From assembly GCA_015501605.1 (NCBI GenBank), contig JADNRZ010000022.1, forward strand, positions 372,001 to 436,000: 64,000 bases of DNA. The letters run 5' to 3'. Origin of the DNA: Panaeolus papilionaceus. Its lineage: Eukaryota > Basidiomycota > Agaricomycetes > Agaricales. The notes below the pieces were generated by a model. It searched no databases, had not been told where the DNA came from, and saw only the letters and a program-made list of their open reading frames with translations. This document shows, in pieces, positions 35,991-47,967 of the stretch (position 1 is the stretch's first letter; every line of letters begins with the position of its first letter). The position numbers were made by a program, and so were the translations under genes.

Positions 35991-36734
35991 ATGCGGAGAG
36001 GTGTTGGTTTAGCTGCCTTCGATCGACAGGAGCAATCCAAACGTTCTTTTGCTGAGCTTTCTTCCGAATTATCACAACTACAGGTCGAAGGCCTTCAATC
36101 GCAGCTTAATCAATTTCGTACTGCATTAACTAGATTTGCACAAACACACCGCGATACCATTAAAAACGACCCAACCTTTCGTCATGCTTTCCAACAGATG
36201 TGTTCTTCCATCGGGGTTGACCCTTTGGCCGGTCCGAGGAAAGGCGGTTGGTGGGCCGAGCTGCTAGGTTTAGGCGATTGGCAATATGAACTCGGGGTAC
36301 AAGTAGTGGACGTGTGTGTTAGTACCCGAGAACGAAATGGAGGTTTGATTGAGATGTCGGAGCTCGTGCGGCTGGTTTCCAAGCTGCGTGGAGTGGGAGG
36401 TGGGGAAATAACAGAGGATGATATAGCACGAAGCATCAAGACGCTACAGCCGCTGGGTTCCGGCTATCAGGTAGTCGAGATCGGAGGCGTCAAGATGGTG
36501 CGGAGTGTAGTGAAGGAATTAGATGAAGATCAAACGACAATATTGGGCATTGCAAGGGAAGAGGGTGGCCGTGTGGTAGAGGAGCACCTTATTCATCGGA
36601 AGGGATGGACAAGAGACAGAGCGCGGGTAGCGTTGGAACACATGCTTCTTCGGGATGGTCTCTGTTGGTTGGATGCACAAGATGAGTCTGGGAGGGCATA
36701 TTGGGTTCCATCTGCTATGAAATGGGACTTATAG
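35991..36734 (+). CDS. VPS22: ESCRT-II subunit Vps22/SNF8
   Basis: Intronless, 247 aa, unlike its neighbours. ESCRT-II sorts ubiquitinated cargo into multivesicular endosomes. The N-terminus MRRGVGLAAFDRQEQSKRSF is the conserved start of the family. Two winged-helix domains follow (about 120-190 and 190-247): WYELGVQVVDVC-type helix (YELGVQVVDVCVSTRERNGG), DDIARSIKTLQPLGSGYQVV, MVRSVVKELDEDQTTIL and GWTRDRARVALEHMLLRDGL, ending WVPSAMKWDL. A complete protein at family length with no anomalies. Confidence 0.96.
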   Translation: MRRGVGLAAFDRQEQSKRSFAELSSELSQLQVEGLQSQLNQFRTALTRFAQTHRDTIKNDPTFRHAFQQMCSSIGVDPLAGPRKGGWWAELLGLGDWQYELGVQVVDVCVSTRERNGGLIEMSELVRLVSKLRGVGGGEITEDDIARSIKTLQPLGSGYQVVEIGGVKMVRSVVKELDEDQTTILGIAREEGGRVVEEHLIHRKGWTRDRARVALEHMLLRDGLCWLDAQDESGRAYWVPSAMKWDL

Positions 36735-36874
36735 GCTCGGTATAAAGCTGGTATGTATCTAAATTGTATAAAATTACACCGTAAGTAACAGATTAATCTG
36801 AACCAATAAATCGTACATGAACGAGGGGAGCGGTAAATATGCGGAGCAAAAAGTCTATTTTAGTTAGCGAAGAC

Positions 36875-38778
36875 TCAATGGAATTCATATTCCATTGAGG
36901 ATTCAGGAAGCGATTCTTGTGACATCTGGACAGGAATGCTGGCAGAGGGAACCTCGGGCTCAACTACACAGAAGCAAATGGGTCAGAAAGTAGTTGTCAG
37001 AAACACGGCGAAGTGGCAGGTACCTTGCATGCTAGTGTCGTCTTGAGCGCCAGTCAGTCTGAATACGGAAAATTTCTGGCATTTAATCTCTAGCGTGCGC
37101 AGATTGATGAGAGCGAATTCTCCAGTTTGAGAAAAGTTTGGAAGAGCGACAATCCTGGATTTGGCAGCGTTTCGGCCTGGGATCTGGGGGTTCTGCACAA
37201 CAAGTCTTGTTCCAAACTTCTTTTGATCACCAACGATGTAAATGTCAGGCGTCTCTTTTATGATGAAAGGGTCTTCAGAGAGGTAAGGATGACACCATAG
37301 TGTGTCGGGTGCGGTAGGCGCCATATGTCGCCAGTGAAGTGTGGATTCGAGTATTGACAGTCGAGTATTAGGTGGGCTTCGCAGGTACTTGAACATATCA
37401 TTCAGGGGCTGTCCTGAGTTAACCAACATTGTCCTCCTTATTCTTGGGCGAGCTGATTTAATTTCAGGGCTTGTACCAAGGTTTATGTAAGTTGGATTCG
37501 TTTCGCAAATAAAAGTCGGGTATTTTGCAGCATCGCCAAACATAGCCCGAGGGAAGGGTTGCTGGGGTAATATTGTGCCTGATGGGTCTTTTTCTCCGGG
37601 GAGGACATGTATTGGCATTATGCTCGCGATATCCTCAAGTGCAGAGGATAGAGTACGGATAGGGTGCGTGGCGATATTACTCATGTCGCTGAACTGACGC
37701 TGGGGAAAATCATGAATGAGCGAGAGCAGCAAGTGAGAGAAGAGATGCTAGTCACGTCTTTGGGGGCTTCTTCCTGTACTGTATCGATTGTCAATGATGC
37801 GGCAGCCGTCAGAGAGTTACCTGCGATCACTAAACGGGAAACCTGAGTAGCTGGCACTCCTAAATCACCGCCTTCACCAGCAAGATATTCCACCAACATT
37901 TGCATATGTGCATCCGCTGCAGGAGATCCCGCATCCAGGCCGGAAATGGCTGCTATCCATTCATCCTCGGTCCCATCGTCCTTTGCATCTAAATACCATT
38001 CAAAGCGCGAATGAGCCACAAAGCGAAGTGGAAGAGATTATATCCATACCATCTATTGACATAGCCTCTTCCATTGGGATCTGGGGGGCCATTCCCGCGT
38101 CACAGATGTCCACAACTTCGAAGTCTCCGTTTGGTGTTTCCATCCCCAGTGCGCCAATAATAACACCCGTAACAAGCCTTGCAGACTCTATAACGGGTCC
38201 AACTAGCCGAATGCGACCTGATTCATCTTCCAGCATGGTTTTATCGTCTTCTGAACAGAATTTCGCGAGCGGAGGGGGAGGAGGGATGGATTGCTAAATC
38301 TGGATCAGGTAGAGGCTTGACTTATTGCATTGAGATACTTACATCTCGAGCAATGTCGAGTAGGACGTTGGGCTTGAGTGGCATCTCCAAGTATACTGTC
38401 CCAATAATATAGCAAAGTCTACCCTTTTCGACTTCGAGAACTCGAGGCACGAGCGTAGGTTTCCCTGGTTCAACAACTGAGTCCCATGTATTGGCTAAAG
38501 TCTATGTGCTACTCACCTGAAATATTCTTCCACTTCAGAAACGCATTGTCTTCAACAAATTCACGTAGGTGCTTCAAGCGAATGAAGTAGATGTTCGAGT
38601 ATTGGTACTTATATGTCTTTTTCTTCTGGTCAATGACAAACGATGGTGTCGCCTCGCTCAAAGGCAGTATCGTCGTGGAACAACGGGGTTGTGGGGGTTC
38701 TGAAGAGCTAATCTGACGTTAATGATCTGTAATTCGAGTCCTTAATATTGAATCTCACGTTGAAGGTTCGCCAGACAT
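36875..38778 (-). CDS. POLD2: DNA polymerase delta small (B) subunit
   Basis: Non-catalytic second subunit of the replicative polymerase delta. Seven exons: 38778-38759, 38707-38517, 38476-38343, 38293-38050, 37988-37756, 37699-37024, 36963-36875 (528 aa). The OB-fold region contains YKYQYSNIYFIRLKHLREFV and GRLCYIIGTVYLEMPLKPNV; then ARLVTGVIIGALG and FEVVDICDAGMAPQIP. The inactive phosphodiesterase-like domain contains VSRLVIAGNSL, MPIHVLPGEKDPSG, PQQPFPRAMFG and HPIRTLSSALEDIA. These match POLD2/Cdc1 throughout. The first exon is only 20 nt. An ACGCGT box 85 bases upstream fits S-phase control. Confidence 0.95.
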
Positions 38779-38862
38779 GTTAGTAACTTCCGAACGACAG
38801 AATCAAAGTTATGGAAGTTGGATGGAAAAGAAATCAAAGCGCGTCAATGTTTGGGTTTGTTG

Positions 38863-38868
38863 ACGCGT
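38863..38868 (-). promoter_or_regulatory. MCB-like box (ACGCGT) upstream of POLD2
   Basis: ACGCGT centred in the palindrome TGACGCGTCA (38861-38870), 85-90 bases before the POLD2 ATG and between it and the GAD stop. This is the MluI cell-cycle box bound by MBF in yeasts at DNA-replication genes; use here is inferred. Confidence 0.55.
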
Positions 38869-38940
38869 CATAGATTTATGAATTTAAAAGGCTCGAAGCA
38901 CTGTTACATGACTAAATATCCTAAACAACTTTTTGTACCT

Positions 38941-41417
38941 CTAACAAGGCCGAGAAAAGGTACCGGTATAGCCGCTGCCCTCCCCTTCGGCAAACTGGCT
39001 TTGAGGTACTTCGTGTTTATCTCGCGTTTGAGCCTTTTGTCCCAATGTGGAGAGAGCATGAGAAGGAGAATCGCTCGCAACCAATTCCTCAGTTATGGAG
39101 ATCTAAAGCGGAGTTAGATTGCGATGTTGGACTGGTAAATTTAACGTACTATGTCTTCGATAATTTTGTCCAATAACTATATGATTATGAGAATTTTTTT
39201 TAGAAAACACCAGTAACTCAACACTCACGACTTCCGTCACATTTTCTCGAACAACAATGCGCAATATATCTATATTGTCGACAGTGGGTGGAAGCTCATA
39301 GTTGGGTACAATCCTTGACAAAAGATTTAAGAATTGATCTGAAAAGGCACCGAGCCTTGCTCACCATCCTTTAACCCGGAGAAGGGTTTGGATCCATTTT
39401 TGCTTGATTTCGGGATGGTTTGCCTTGAACCGATCACTGAAACGGAAGGCGACGACAGGCAACCCTGGTTCATAGTCCTGAGGAGTTTATTAGAATGCAT
39501 TCTTGACATCGCACATGCTAACTTACCGTGATTTGATCGCTGTCGATGCCGTGTCCAGAGTGGGTTCCGACGGCACGATGAATGTCGCTCAGGACTTCGT
39601 AATATCCTGTTTTCTCCAATGCCCGACTCAATAACCTTGCGTTTTGCATATCGGACAAGCCGACAGATCGGTATCCTTGGAAACCAAGGTGAAGGAGGTT
39701 GAAGTATTGAGCAATGATAGGAGCTGCTGGTCGAGAGAAGTTCAAAGAGAACGAGTACTCGACAGAACCAAGATAGTGTAGCTCAAAGATGAGGTCCTTG
39801 GGCAAATGGGCTTTGTCTCTCCACACAATCCAGCCGACACCAACGTAGCTGAGCCCGAATTTATGACCACTAGCCGGCGGTTAGAATCGAATTCAAAGTG
39901 TAAACGAGATTCACTTACGAAGTGTTGATCGACACAACGCGCGGAAGTCTAAAGTCCCATTCAAGGTCGGGCTGCCATCCATCAAGTTTAAAAAATGCAG
40001 CAGAGTTGGGTTAGGTAAAGGCCTACTGTGACAAATGGAGCAACAAAGGCGCCGGATGCACCGTCGACTATTATAGTCACAAGTTAGCAACATGACTTCG
40101 CACTTCTTGCCTATCTTACCATGAATTGGGACAGAATACCCAGTCTTCTTTTCGTATTCATCCAATAAATCAGACATTTCTTTCACAGGTTCATAATGTC
40201 CGGTGTAGGTACCTGTAACTCTGTCGGCGCAAATCTGTTGATCCAAGAAACCGATACTCACTGCCCATGATAATGTAAATTCCGATCGTGTTTTCGTCGA
40301 CAAAATCCATAGCGCGTTTGGGGTCCAGACGATAATGCGTGCTCTCGTCAACAGGAACAAGGCGACACTCAACGTCAAAATAACGAGCAAACTTTTCTAA
40401 AGCGACCTGAGCATTGGCGCCCATAACAATGTTGGGACTGAATTTCATATCATATAAATTTCCATATCGCTTGCAGATTGGGTGGGAAATCAATCACTTA
40501 CCCTGGTTCGTAGATACTCTTCCCAGCCGCCTTGCGCTTCTCTTGCCAGAGCTTCTTCATAGCCAAACCACCTAGTTGAACAGCCTCAGAAGACCCCGTG
40601 GTGGCCGTACCTATAGCCTCTCTGGCAGAGGGAGCATTCCATAACGACGCAAGGATGGAAACACCTATAATGAATATGTCAGTCGCTGTATATAGGCCAA
40701 GGGACTCTTTATCGAACACTTACATCGAGTGTGTATGACCTCTGCAGCATTCGAAGTGATAAATTAGCATAGTGATACACGAAGATCCCTCAGAGGTGCA
40801 CATACGCGTAGACGGGTACTCATCGGCATCTTGGTCAACCAGATCAGTGTTGTGCCAAAGAGTATCTAGGTGGAGTGATACACACCTATCAAATTCTTAT
40901 TCATATTTTCCTTCATGAGTTTGTCTGCTTGAGGTGGCATCCAGGTGTGCACAAAGGAAGCGAAATTTAGAAGGGCAGATCCATCTTGAAGACTTCAGTT
41001 CAGTGAGCGAAGCAACACGGGATGTGAGCAGGGTATACCGAGGCTAAGTTCATCATGAATCAATTGGTAGGCGGCATCAGCAGATACACCCTGAAGCAAT
41101 CAATCAGCAGTGCTTAGAACTTGGCCTGCCCGCCTTTCGACATACCTGTGAAGCTATATGATATTTTGGAATAGCTTGGGTAGCATATCGGTCTCCATAA
41201 GAGGTTATGTTGTGAGGGACCTTTATCGATGTTGCAGCCTGAATTTTGGCTCGCTTTCGGTCCTAGAAGCAGGTTCGGGTGATGATACTCTAGAGAATGG
41301 TTTGGGAACAAACATGGGATTCTTTGATGATTTTATCTGCATCAACGTTCTAGGATTCAACCGCTAAGCATTTTGAATGTTAGTCAAAGTTAAATATCTT
41401 ACCTTAGAGAGAGCCAT
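38941..41417 (-). CDS. Glutamate decarboxylase (PLP-dependent)
   Basis: Converts glutamate to GABA. Seventeen exons: 41417-41403, 41349-41314, 41262-41146, 41090-41039, 40984-40886, 40829-40806, 40741-40724 (18 nt), 40664-40502, 40437-40262, 40212-40120, 40067-40027, 39971-39919, 39869-39527, 39477-39365, 39313-39229, 39176-39150, 39102-38941 (538 aa). Starts [70 protein letters not shown] (PLP-binding Asp); [17 protein letters not shown] with the Schiff-base Lys; [21 protein letters not shown]. The tail ends in SRPC, similar to other eukaryotic GADs; the last exon was added because its frame stays open to that ending. Very high intron density. Confidence 0.94.
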
Positions 41418-42242
41418 TTTTTTTATCTCTGTGGAAGGTAGAGGGAATAGATCTTGTGAAAATGTCCAGGAGCACGAGCAAGCTGGATCCCTTGCTTTAT
41501 AACATATTGCGAGTCCTTGATGTCATCGTGCACTCTATAATTAACGTTGGAGAGGAGCAGGAAATAGTTCATCCAACTAATACAAGGTCCAAAATTAAAT
41601 GCAGCGTCATAGGCTGGGGTGATGTCAAAACCTCTGTTCAATTCAAATTAAAAACAGAAAAAGGGGTCCATAGTCCACATATGCCCTTATTACTGCCCAC
41701 GATGAGCAGGGAGAAGATATGAAAGGAGGTTCGAAGTCTGGACCTGAGAGTAGCGATAGCAGATAGATGAACATTAAGACGGTCAAGTGATGCTTATGTT
41801 CAGAACCACTCGCCATTGACAGTAAGAAAGTGTTTTTTCAGTTGCTAGGGCTACCTCATCCGTATAAGATACTATGGCCTGCGTAAAAGAGCAGAGAAGT
41901 ATAGCTCCAAATGTGGTTTGGCTGACTACCTATCATGGTATATTTTTATACCTACGTCTGCTTGGGGCTATATTCTCCAACCCCTTCAAGATGATTCACC
42001 CTGGAACGTGGCCGAGTAGTGGAGTCCAAATTTCTGTTGCAAGTCATGGATATTTGGGCAAAAGAAGACATTTATTGGACCGATTGCATATAATGATCAT
42101 GATGGTGAAGAATGAAGAACATTTGATTTTGGGACGCGACGCGTTCTAGCTTACGGAGTTTGCCGAGCTGGAGTCCACTTTCAGCAGGGTGTATTGCAAG
42201 ACTCGTTCCTTGAAACTTCAGCTTTATTCCTGAGCCTTCAAT
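41418..42242. other. Divergent spacer GAD / PET100
   Basis: 825 AT-rich bases between divergent starts. No gene recognised. Confidence 0.4.
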
Positions 42243-42607
42243 ATGGGTGGACCTAATCTCGAAATTTTCAAGTTTTCATTATATCTATTCGTACCTCTCG
42301 CGGCCTTGGTACACTTTGGAGACCCACAATGGTACCGTGATGTGGTAGTTCCTGTGCGTGTGTTGCTGTTGCTTCTCAAAAGTTATCAGGCACTGAATTT
42401 CTTCATAGTATCGCAAAAAACTGTTTCCACAAGCAGACCATACTCCGGTATGAGTGCTTATGAAAATACACCAGGTAGTAACTTACACTGTAGCAGACTC
42501 TTCCGACGAATCAACAAGCTGTCCGAGAGGAACTAGCCCGGATAAAAGCTGAGAGGATGTTGAGGCGAGCGCAGTTGGAGGCTGAAAGCTCGAAAGACTC
42601 AAAATAA
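42243..42607 (+). CDS. PET100: Cytochrome c oxidase assembly chaperone Pet100
   Basis: Three exons: 42243-42353, 42409-42447, 42494-42607 (87 aa). Inner-membrane chaperone needed for complex IV assembly. The family N-terminus is clear: MGGPNLEIFKFSLYLFVPLA, a combined targeting and membrane segment, then FGDPQWYRDVVVP, YRKKLFP, and the charged C-terminal helix LPTNQQAVREELARIKAERM. Size and layout equal Pet100 of other eukaryotes. Exon 3 begins at a tandem TAGCAG acceptor (42491-42496), so a form lacking one Gln is possible. The gene lies in the GAD-dehydratase interval and its 3' end is 132 bases from the convergent dehydratase stop. Confidence 0.87.
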
Positions 42608-42739
42608 CTCATCCGGAGTGAAAATAGGTAAGCGAATAACCTGAAATACACTTTAATTGCTGAAATAGTTTCAGCTTGTACCATATTCTCTAATTTATTT
42701 GCGTCTACTTAAAGAATAGTTGACAACCCCCAATCCTGC

Positions 42740-44085
42740 TCATAACTGGAATGGCTTGCCATCATCATATTTCACACTCCAGACGTCACTATTCTTCGGT
42801 ACTTCATCAAGTAAACGTTTATACTCGTTGGCTGTCTGCAAGTCGATTTTGAAGCCCCCACAAACAATGAAAACAACTGTCCGCTTTTCAGTTGAACCCT
42901 CTTTCGGTGGAACGAGCTTGTTGAACAAGGAGGGGTGATAGCCTGGTACTAGAGTGGTCGCACATGCCAGTTCGACAAGTGTTTTGTGGTCATCTTGAGC
43001 GCAAAGTTAGCTCGGTGCATATCAGCAATTTCATATATTCGCACCCGTGAAAGATGTCAACGCTTCCATACTCAGTTCGTCCGGCACACTGACGCATTTG
43101 ACTCCACCAGATCGCTCTAGAGCCATCTTCACTACACCGGCCGCGGGCTGAGACGCTCCTAACGATCCCGATGCTTTCGAAGTAAACCCAGTGAAATGTG
43201 CCAAGTGCACCTTGTGTTCATCATCATATACTAGGTTTACTCCCAGCGGAAGCTTTTTCTCCGAGCTATTAAACCGACCACCGTTCAGCGACATGGAGTG
43301 ATAAAAGCAGTCGGAACCGATTGTTTCCATCGCCACCAATGGAACTAATAGAAGTCCTTTAGCCTGAGTGCTTCCCCATCGAATATCCTCTTACCAAAAT
43401 CCCACCCAACTTTTCTGCACCCCTCGATCAAACCCCCTAGTAGTCCTCCTCCACCGACACTGCAAAATATTGCATCTGGTGTTCGCCCAATCTGCTCATG
43501 AATTTCAGTGACCATGCTACTGTGCCCTTCCCAAATCAAGGGATCCTCATACGCAGGGACCATGACGCTGTTTTCTGAAATTCAGAATGCAACCTGCCTG
43601 TTCTGGGCTTACACTCACGCATCTTTTTCAGTCTCTACAAGAGCTCTTGCAGCACTGACAGCCTCCAAATAGAATCGTCCGCCAATAATTACATTGGCAT
43701 CCTCTTGCTTTAGCACCTTGATAGTGGTTGAGGTCGCTCCGTCTGGGATGAAAACACTGCATTTGAGACCGAGAACTTTAGCGGCGCATGCAGCTGCCAG
43801 CCCAGCATTCCCTCCAGAAGCAATCACCACGTGAACCGAGGGCCCAATTCTTCGCCTCGCCGCCTGCACGAAATGTGATATCCCTCTGAATTTGAACGAA
43901 TATGACGGATGCAAGTTCTAGTTGACAGTTGCCTTCGTTATCATAATTCCGCACCGTACCCTTGCGAAATCTCGTACCTCAAGTTTCAAGTATACTGAAG
44001 CGTCGAGTACTGACGACAATGGCTGTGAATAGATCAAGGGCGTCTCCTGCCAGAGATCACCGTCAGGGTGGCTGATAGCGGACAT
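42740..44085 (-). CDS. L-serine/threonine dehydratase (PLP fold type II)
   Basis: Deaminates L-serine (and threonine) to pyruvate or 2-oxobutyrate. Five exons: 44085-43978, 43917-43619, 43567-43395, 43344-43045, 42993-42740 (377 aa). Catalytic motif LHPSYSFKFRG holds the PLP-binding Lys. IASGGNAGLAAACAA is the phosphate/substrate loop, VFIPDGATS the next family block, and CSVGGGGLLGGL the PLP phosphate-binding glycine loop. The C-terminal part reads VFIVCGGFKIDLQTANEYKR, typical of the SDS branch, without an ACT regulatory domain. Length is normal. The cofactor loop and Lys argue for an active enzyme; serine versus threonine preference cannot be read from the sequence. Confidence 0.93.
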
Positions 44086-44677
44086 GGTGTGCGTTTGTCA
44101 AGGGGTTACGCAATGTTCCCCTCAGAAATTATGGTGATTTATCACCACTTCGCTGAGCTCAGCATCGCATCACAATGTTCTTCTCGAATTGTTGCACATT
44201 CCTCCCGGATCATGAGTAAAATTAGAGTTTGGTCACAATCTGAAAAAAAAAATCACAATATAAGAGTCCAGAAGTTTGCCCGCTTTCTGAAAGCTGAGGC
44301 TTTTTTTTTCAGTCAAGGCCGCAACATGTTATGGATTTTGCGGGTCGTTGTCGGCGTTGTTGGATTACGAATGCGTTTTATCTCCACATGGTTGAATAGG
44401 GGCTTCCATCTTGTCATCCTTGACTCGACTCAAGCAGCCTGCCCTGTACACACAGTTCCATTGCCTTCCTCTTCGATACAGACAGCTGCTTTTCAGTTAT
44501 TCTAATCAATTGACTGAATGCTCATTAAATTCATGGGATTTTATTATGAGTTCGACACAGGGCATGTGGCCGGAACAGGATAATCGATATCACATCCAAG
44601 TTTTTGTTCTTGATCACATTCTCCTCATATATAAAGGTTGCTTTTTCATTTGTGATTACAAAAATTTTCCTTGATCA
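44086..44677. other. Spacer upstream of dehydratase and decayed TPR paralogue
   Basis: 592 bases with no supportable gene; a poly-A run near 44244-44252 and a T-rich run near 44300-44310. Confidence 0.35.
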
Positions 44678-45460
44678 ATGCCACCGAAAAGTTCTTCGAA
44701 GAGCGATTACCAGTCGCCAGGCTTTTGGGATGACCCGCAACTAAGAGCGGTAGGGGAAATACATATTCTCAACGTTCTCAACGCGCCGCTAATGAACCCA
44801 TCTTCAAGATATTTGTGAACAGTGCACCAAGCACTCTTACTCCGGGCGTGGTTGGTCCTCTCGACGTTTCAAAGTGAGGAAACAATAGCCGTTGAGCGAT
44901 ATGCATGCCAAAGACAGACGAGCTAATGCACCTCAAATCTACAAAGCTTTATACGAGACCATCCAACGAAAGTGGTGGACATCATGCGCAGTATACGGGA
45001 TTTTAGGCGTAATCCTCCACCAGATGTGGGTTTTTACGCCTACAACTATACACCACCGGGAAATTCCATCAAGACCAACGAGATTTGGTGGCTTAGGGTA
45101 CGAATCTCTCTACAGACTCCCAGTCCATTTCTCCATACAATACTGACTGGCTGGCATTGATGCAGGTATATCCATCAGGCCAGTGCATTCCTTCTTCTCA
45201 AGAGACAGGACGATTCCATAGAAATTATGCTGAAAGCTTTGCGGAGAGAACGTTGGCTTAGTTGATCGGCTGATTGACACCCTCACGAATGGCAAGGGAC
45301 TCTCTGACTAAGAAGCGATCATGAAGCAATGGATATCACGTTCAGGCCCAAGGGCCTGAATCGCGACTTTAACGAGCTGGGAGGGGAATGGAGGCGGAGG
45401 GTTGACGCCCAGCTTAAGAAGGTTTCGAGGCATCGCTACCCTGAGCACGCAGATTGATGG
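44678..45460 (+). pseudogene. Decayed, internally deleted paralogue of the downstream TPR gene
   Basis: A first exon of 72 nt (44678-44749) spliced in phase 0 to 44809-44877 mirrors the size and phase of exon 1 of the intact gene at 45776, and IFVNSAP resembles its IMANIIP start of exon 2. A stop codon follows at 44875-44877. The middle (exon 3 and most of exon 4) is missing. Sequence from about 44930 resembles the end of exon 4 (AAAGC followed by a lost donor). From 45165, YIHQASAFLLLKRQDDSIEI matches YIRQVNAMVLLGRKEDAIDV, then frameshifts and stops interrupt a recognisable LVDRLID..TNGKGL and LGGEWRRRVDAQLKK. This reads as a relict duplicate rather than a working gene. Confidence 0.6.
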
Positions 45461-45775
45461 GCGCTAGTACAGCGGAAATCGTAGACATGCGCGCTAAGCC
45501 GCTCGATATACGTACTATTCCGAGACTTATCACAATACAAATGAGTCCCAAACGATTTATGCATATATCTCTATCGAATTTGGTCTCAAATAAGAACTTG
45601 TGGTGCCTTAACTGTCGAGGAATCTCGTCACGAGTGGTTCTCCATCACTCTTCTTTGATTTATTGTTTGATAAATGCTATCCTTCAAATGTTCACGGTGA
45701 CCCTTTTGAGCCTATACTCCTCCAAGCATAATTTTTTTTTGTCCCCTATCATCCGACTACACCGCAGTCGCAAAG

Positions 45776-47302
45776 ATGCCTGGAGGGAAAATCGACATTT
45801 CATTGAGCGGCTTCAAAGACATGGGGGAGTTTTTCGCCGATATACGAGTCAATACTGTGCGTTTTTCTTCGTCCCACCCTGTCATACAACGTGGTACTGA
45901 ATCAAGGAATTTACTCCCGCTAGATCATGGCCAATATTATTCCACACTCTCAGGTCCTCACAGCAAGTGAATTCGTGAAGTGAGTCCTTGGATGAGACCA
46001 AATCTGCATGGCCTTCTCGAGCTCATGTGAATGTAATCTTTGTGGTGCAGATACGTAGAGGAAAACCCTGCAGCCATGAACGCCATTTTTCCCTCTATAA
46101 AATTCATTGTAGCAGATGATTTATCTGACGCCGAATTGGACGCATACGAGTACTCAAGGCTGCCTGTTGTCGACTCTCGATGGGTCCTCGGTTTAAGCGA
46201 CAGGGGATATATCGACGCATCAGGGTATAAAATCGACGCTTTAACGGCACTTATGACCCCAGGATCCGCGGCATTGTCACTTCTTTACTGTTCCTCCGGC
46301 AAAGATATGGTGTATTGTACACCGGAGTTTTGTTGTGTCCCCAACTCTGACTTGGTCTTACGGTAAGCACTTACCGCTGCAGCCTTGGGTGATGTTAGCA
46401 TTCGTGCCCTAATTTAATCCAACGTATTGCCTGTTTTAGGACCTTCCAAAAGGCCTTTGTGCAGCCATTCCCTCCTCTGGTGCCAAGTGTGCCGACAAGA
46501 TTGACGATTTCGTTTGAGCTCGCGAAGTACCTCGATAAGCTCGAGCCATTTTTAGGTTCGCTCCCAGGACCGATCGAGTGGCACATCCAGTCCAGCAAAA
46601 TGACAGTGGATATTGCCTATGCCCAGCACCAAGAGTTAGAAGATTTCAAGCTTCAAAGTATGATTCTTGCTGAAGAGGCGAAGGCAAAGGGGAATTTTGC
46701 CTACGCTGCCAACAAAGCCGACGACGCTTTAGAGTCATATTTCGAAGCAATCAACCACTTAGAGCGGATCATCAAACTGCAAAACGTTACCGGGAAGGAT
46801 ACTGTAAAGGCCAAGAAGCTGCTCGCCGTCTGCTTCGCTAATCGAGCAGCTGCGTATATGCTTCCAGGTGAAAAGGGACGGCGACTTGAACAGGCTTGGA
46901 AAGCTGGAGTGCAGTCGGAGTGGATGGATCCGAGCTATGCCAAAGCGTATGAGACTCGTCAACCACAAGGTTTCCTTTAAGCCATGACTGACTCGCTTTG
47001 ACAGGTATATTCGTCAAGTGAATGCCATGGTACTACTTGGCAGGAAAGAAGATGCTATCGACGTGATCATCAATGCGATACAAAGAGATGATTTGAAAGA
47101 TCACGCAGGCTTAGTTGATCGTCTGATTGACCTCGTCACAGATGGGAAAGGGCTTCCTAAGGACGGACATGGAATGAAGAAATGGGTGCTGCACATCCAG
47201 CTGAAGGATGAAAGGGCGATGGCACGCGAATGGCACAAAGTAGAGGGGGAATGGGAACGAAGGATAAATGCCCACGTGGCGAAGCTCTCGCAGCGCCATT
47301 AA
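45776..47302 (+). CDS. TPR-like repeat protein, unknown
   Basis: Five exons: 45776-45847, 45924-45979, 46051-46362, 46440-46946, 47005-47302 (414 aa). The N-terminal half (ASEFVKYVEENPAAMNAIFP, FIVADDLSDAEL, LPVVDSRWVLGLSDRGYI) is unassigned. From about residue 205 it is helical with tetratricopeptide-like pairs: EAKAKGNFAYAANKADDALE, YFEAINHLERII, LLAVCFANRAAAYMLPGE, YAKAYIRQVNAMVLLGRKED, AIDVIINAIQRDD. A charged C-terminus (VEGEWERRINAHVAKLSQRH) follows. TPR arrays bind partner proteins, often chaperones, but no partner can be named. A decayed paralogue lies directly upstream in the same orientation. Confidence 0.75.
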
Positions 47303-47967
47303 GCGCGTACTAGTAGCGTATCGAGCGCTTGTTTGAGACCAGTATTTGACATCCTTTTTCGCCTCCTTGAGTCTGCAAGAGGTCTTTGGGATATATACGT
47401 ATACAGCTGAGTAAGGGGGGCTTCAATGGTAAAGTCTTTGGGAGTGTCCATAAAACCCTCGGAGATGGACTGGGGTACGAGTCGCCATGAGAAGATCGGG
47501 ATGCACGTCGATGCCAAACACTTTCAGTAGCTCCGTCGGTGCCCTGAACAAGTACAACTGTCAACTCTATGAGAACACATGACAGAACACTGGCAGTCTA
47601 CCCATGACACCGCATTTTCTTGCGCGATCCGAATTTCTCGTAAAAAAGTCCGAAAAATAGATAACATCGATAACTAAATTGCAAGATAAATGTCGACAGT
47701 ATAAAATTACATTGAGAGATAGTGAGTAAAAAAGGCATGAGAGTAGCCCGTGAACTAGAAGAAGTAATAGCTTTAATACGAAGTAGTGGCAAAAAATATT
47801 CGTCAATGTAGTGGGTTCATTATTCCTAACCCAAGCAGCAAAGTGAAAATAGTTCAAGGTCGACTCCCTCGTTGGTAATTTGCCGACGTGCGTCGTTTTA
47901 GAACCTTGGTCGCAAGGCAGTAATAATTAGTAGTGCGGATCCGCAAATGGTGATGGTTGGGGTATAT
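47303..47967. other. Convergent spacer with weak minus-strand coding traces
   Basis: 665 AT-rich bases between convergent stops. On the minus strand around 47430-47545 one frame reads LLKVFGIDVHPDLLMATR and another (47299-47517) is open for 72 codons, but no splice-consistent gene results. Confidence 0.35.

Noticed and set aside
41456..41722. Plus-strand 88-codon frame upstream of GAD
   Set aside because: Lies in the GAD 5' region, lacks domain features and looks like a chance frame.
47299..47517. Minus-strand 72-codon frame at the TPR gene 3' end
   Set aside because: Overlaps the TPR stop region and gives no splice-consistent gene with upstream sequence; recorded only as a weak coding trace.
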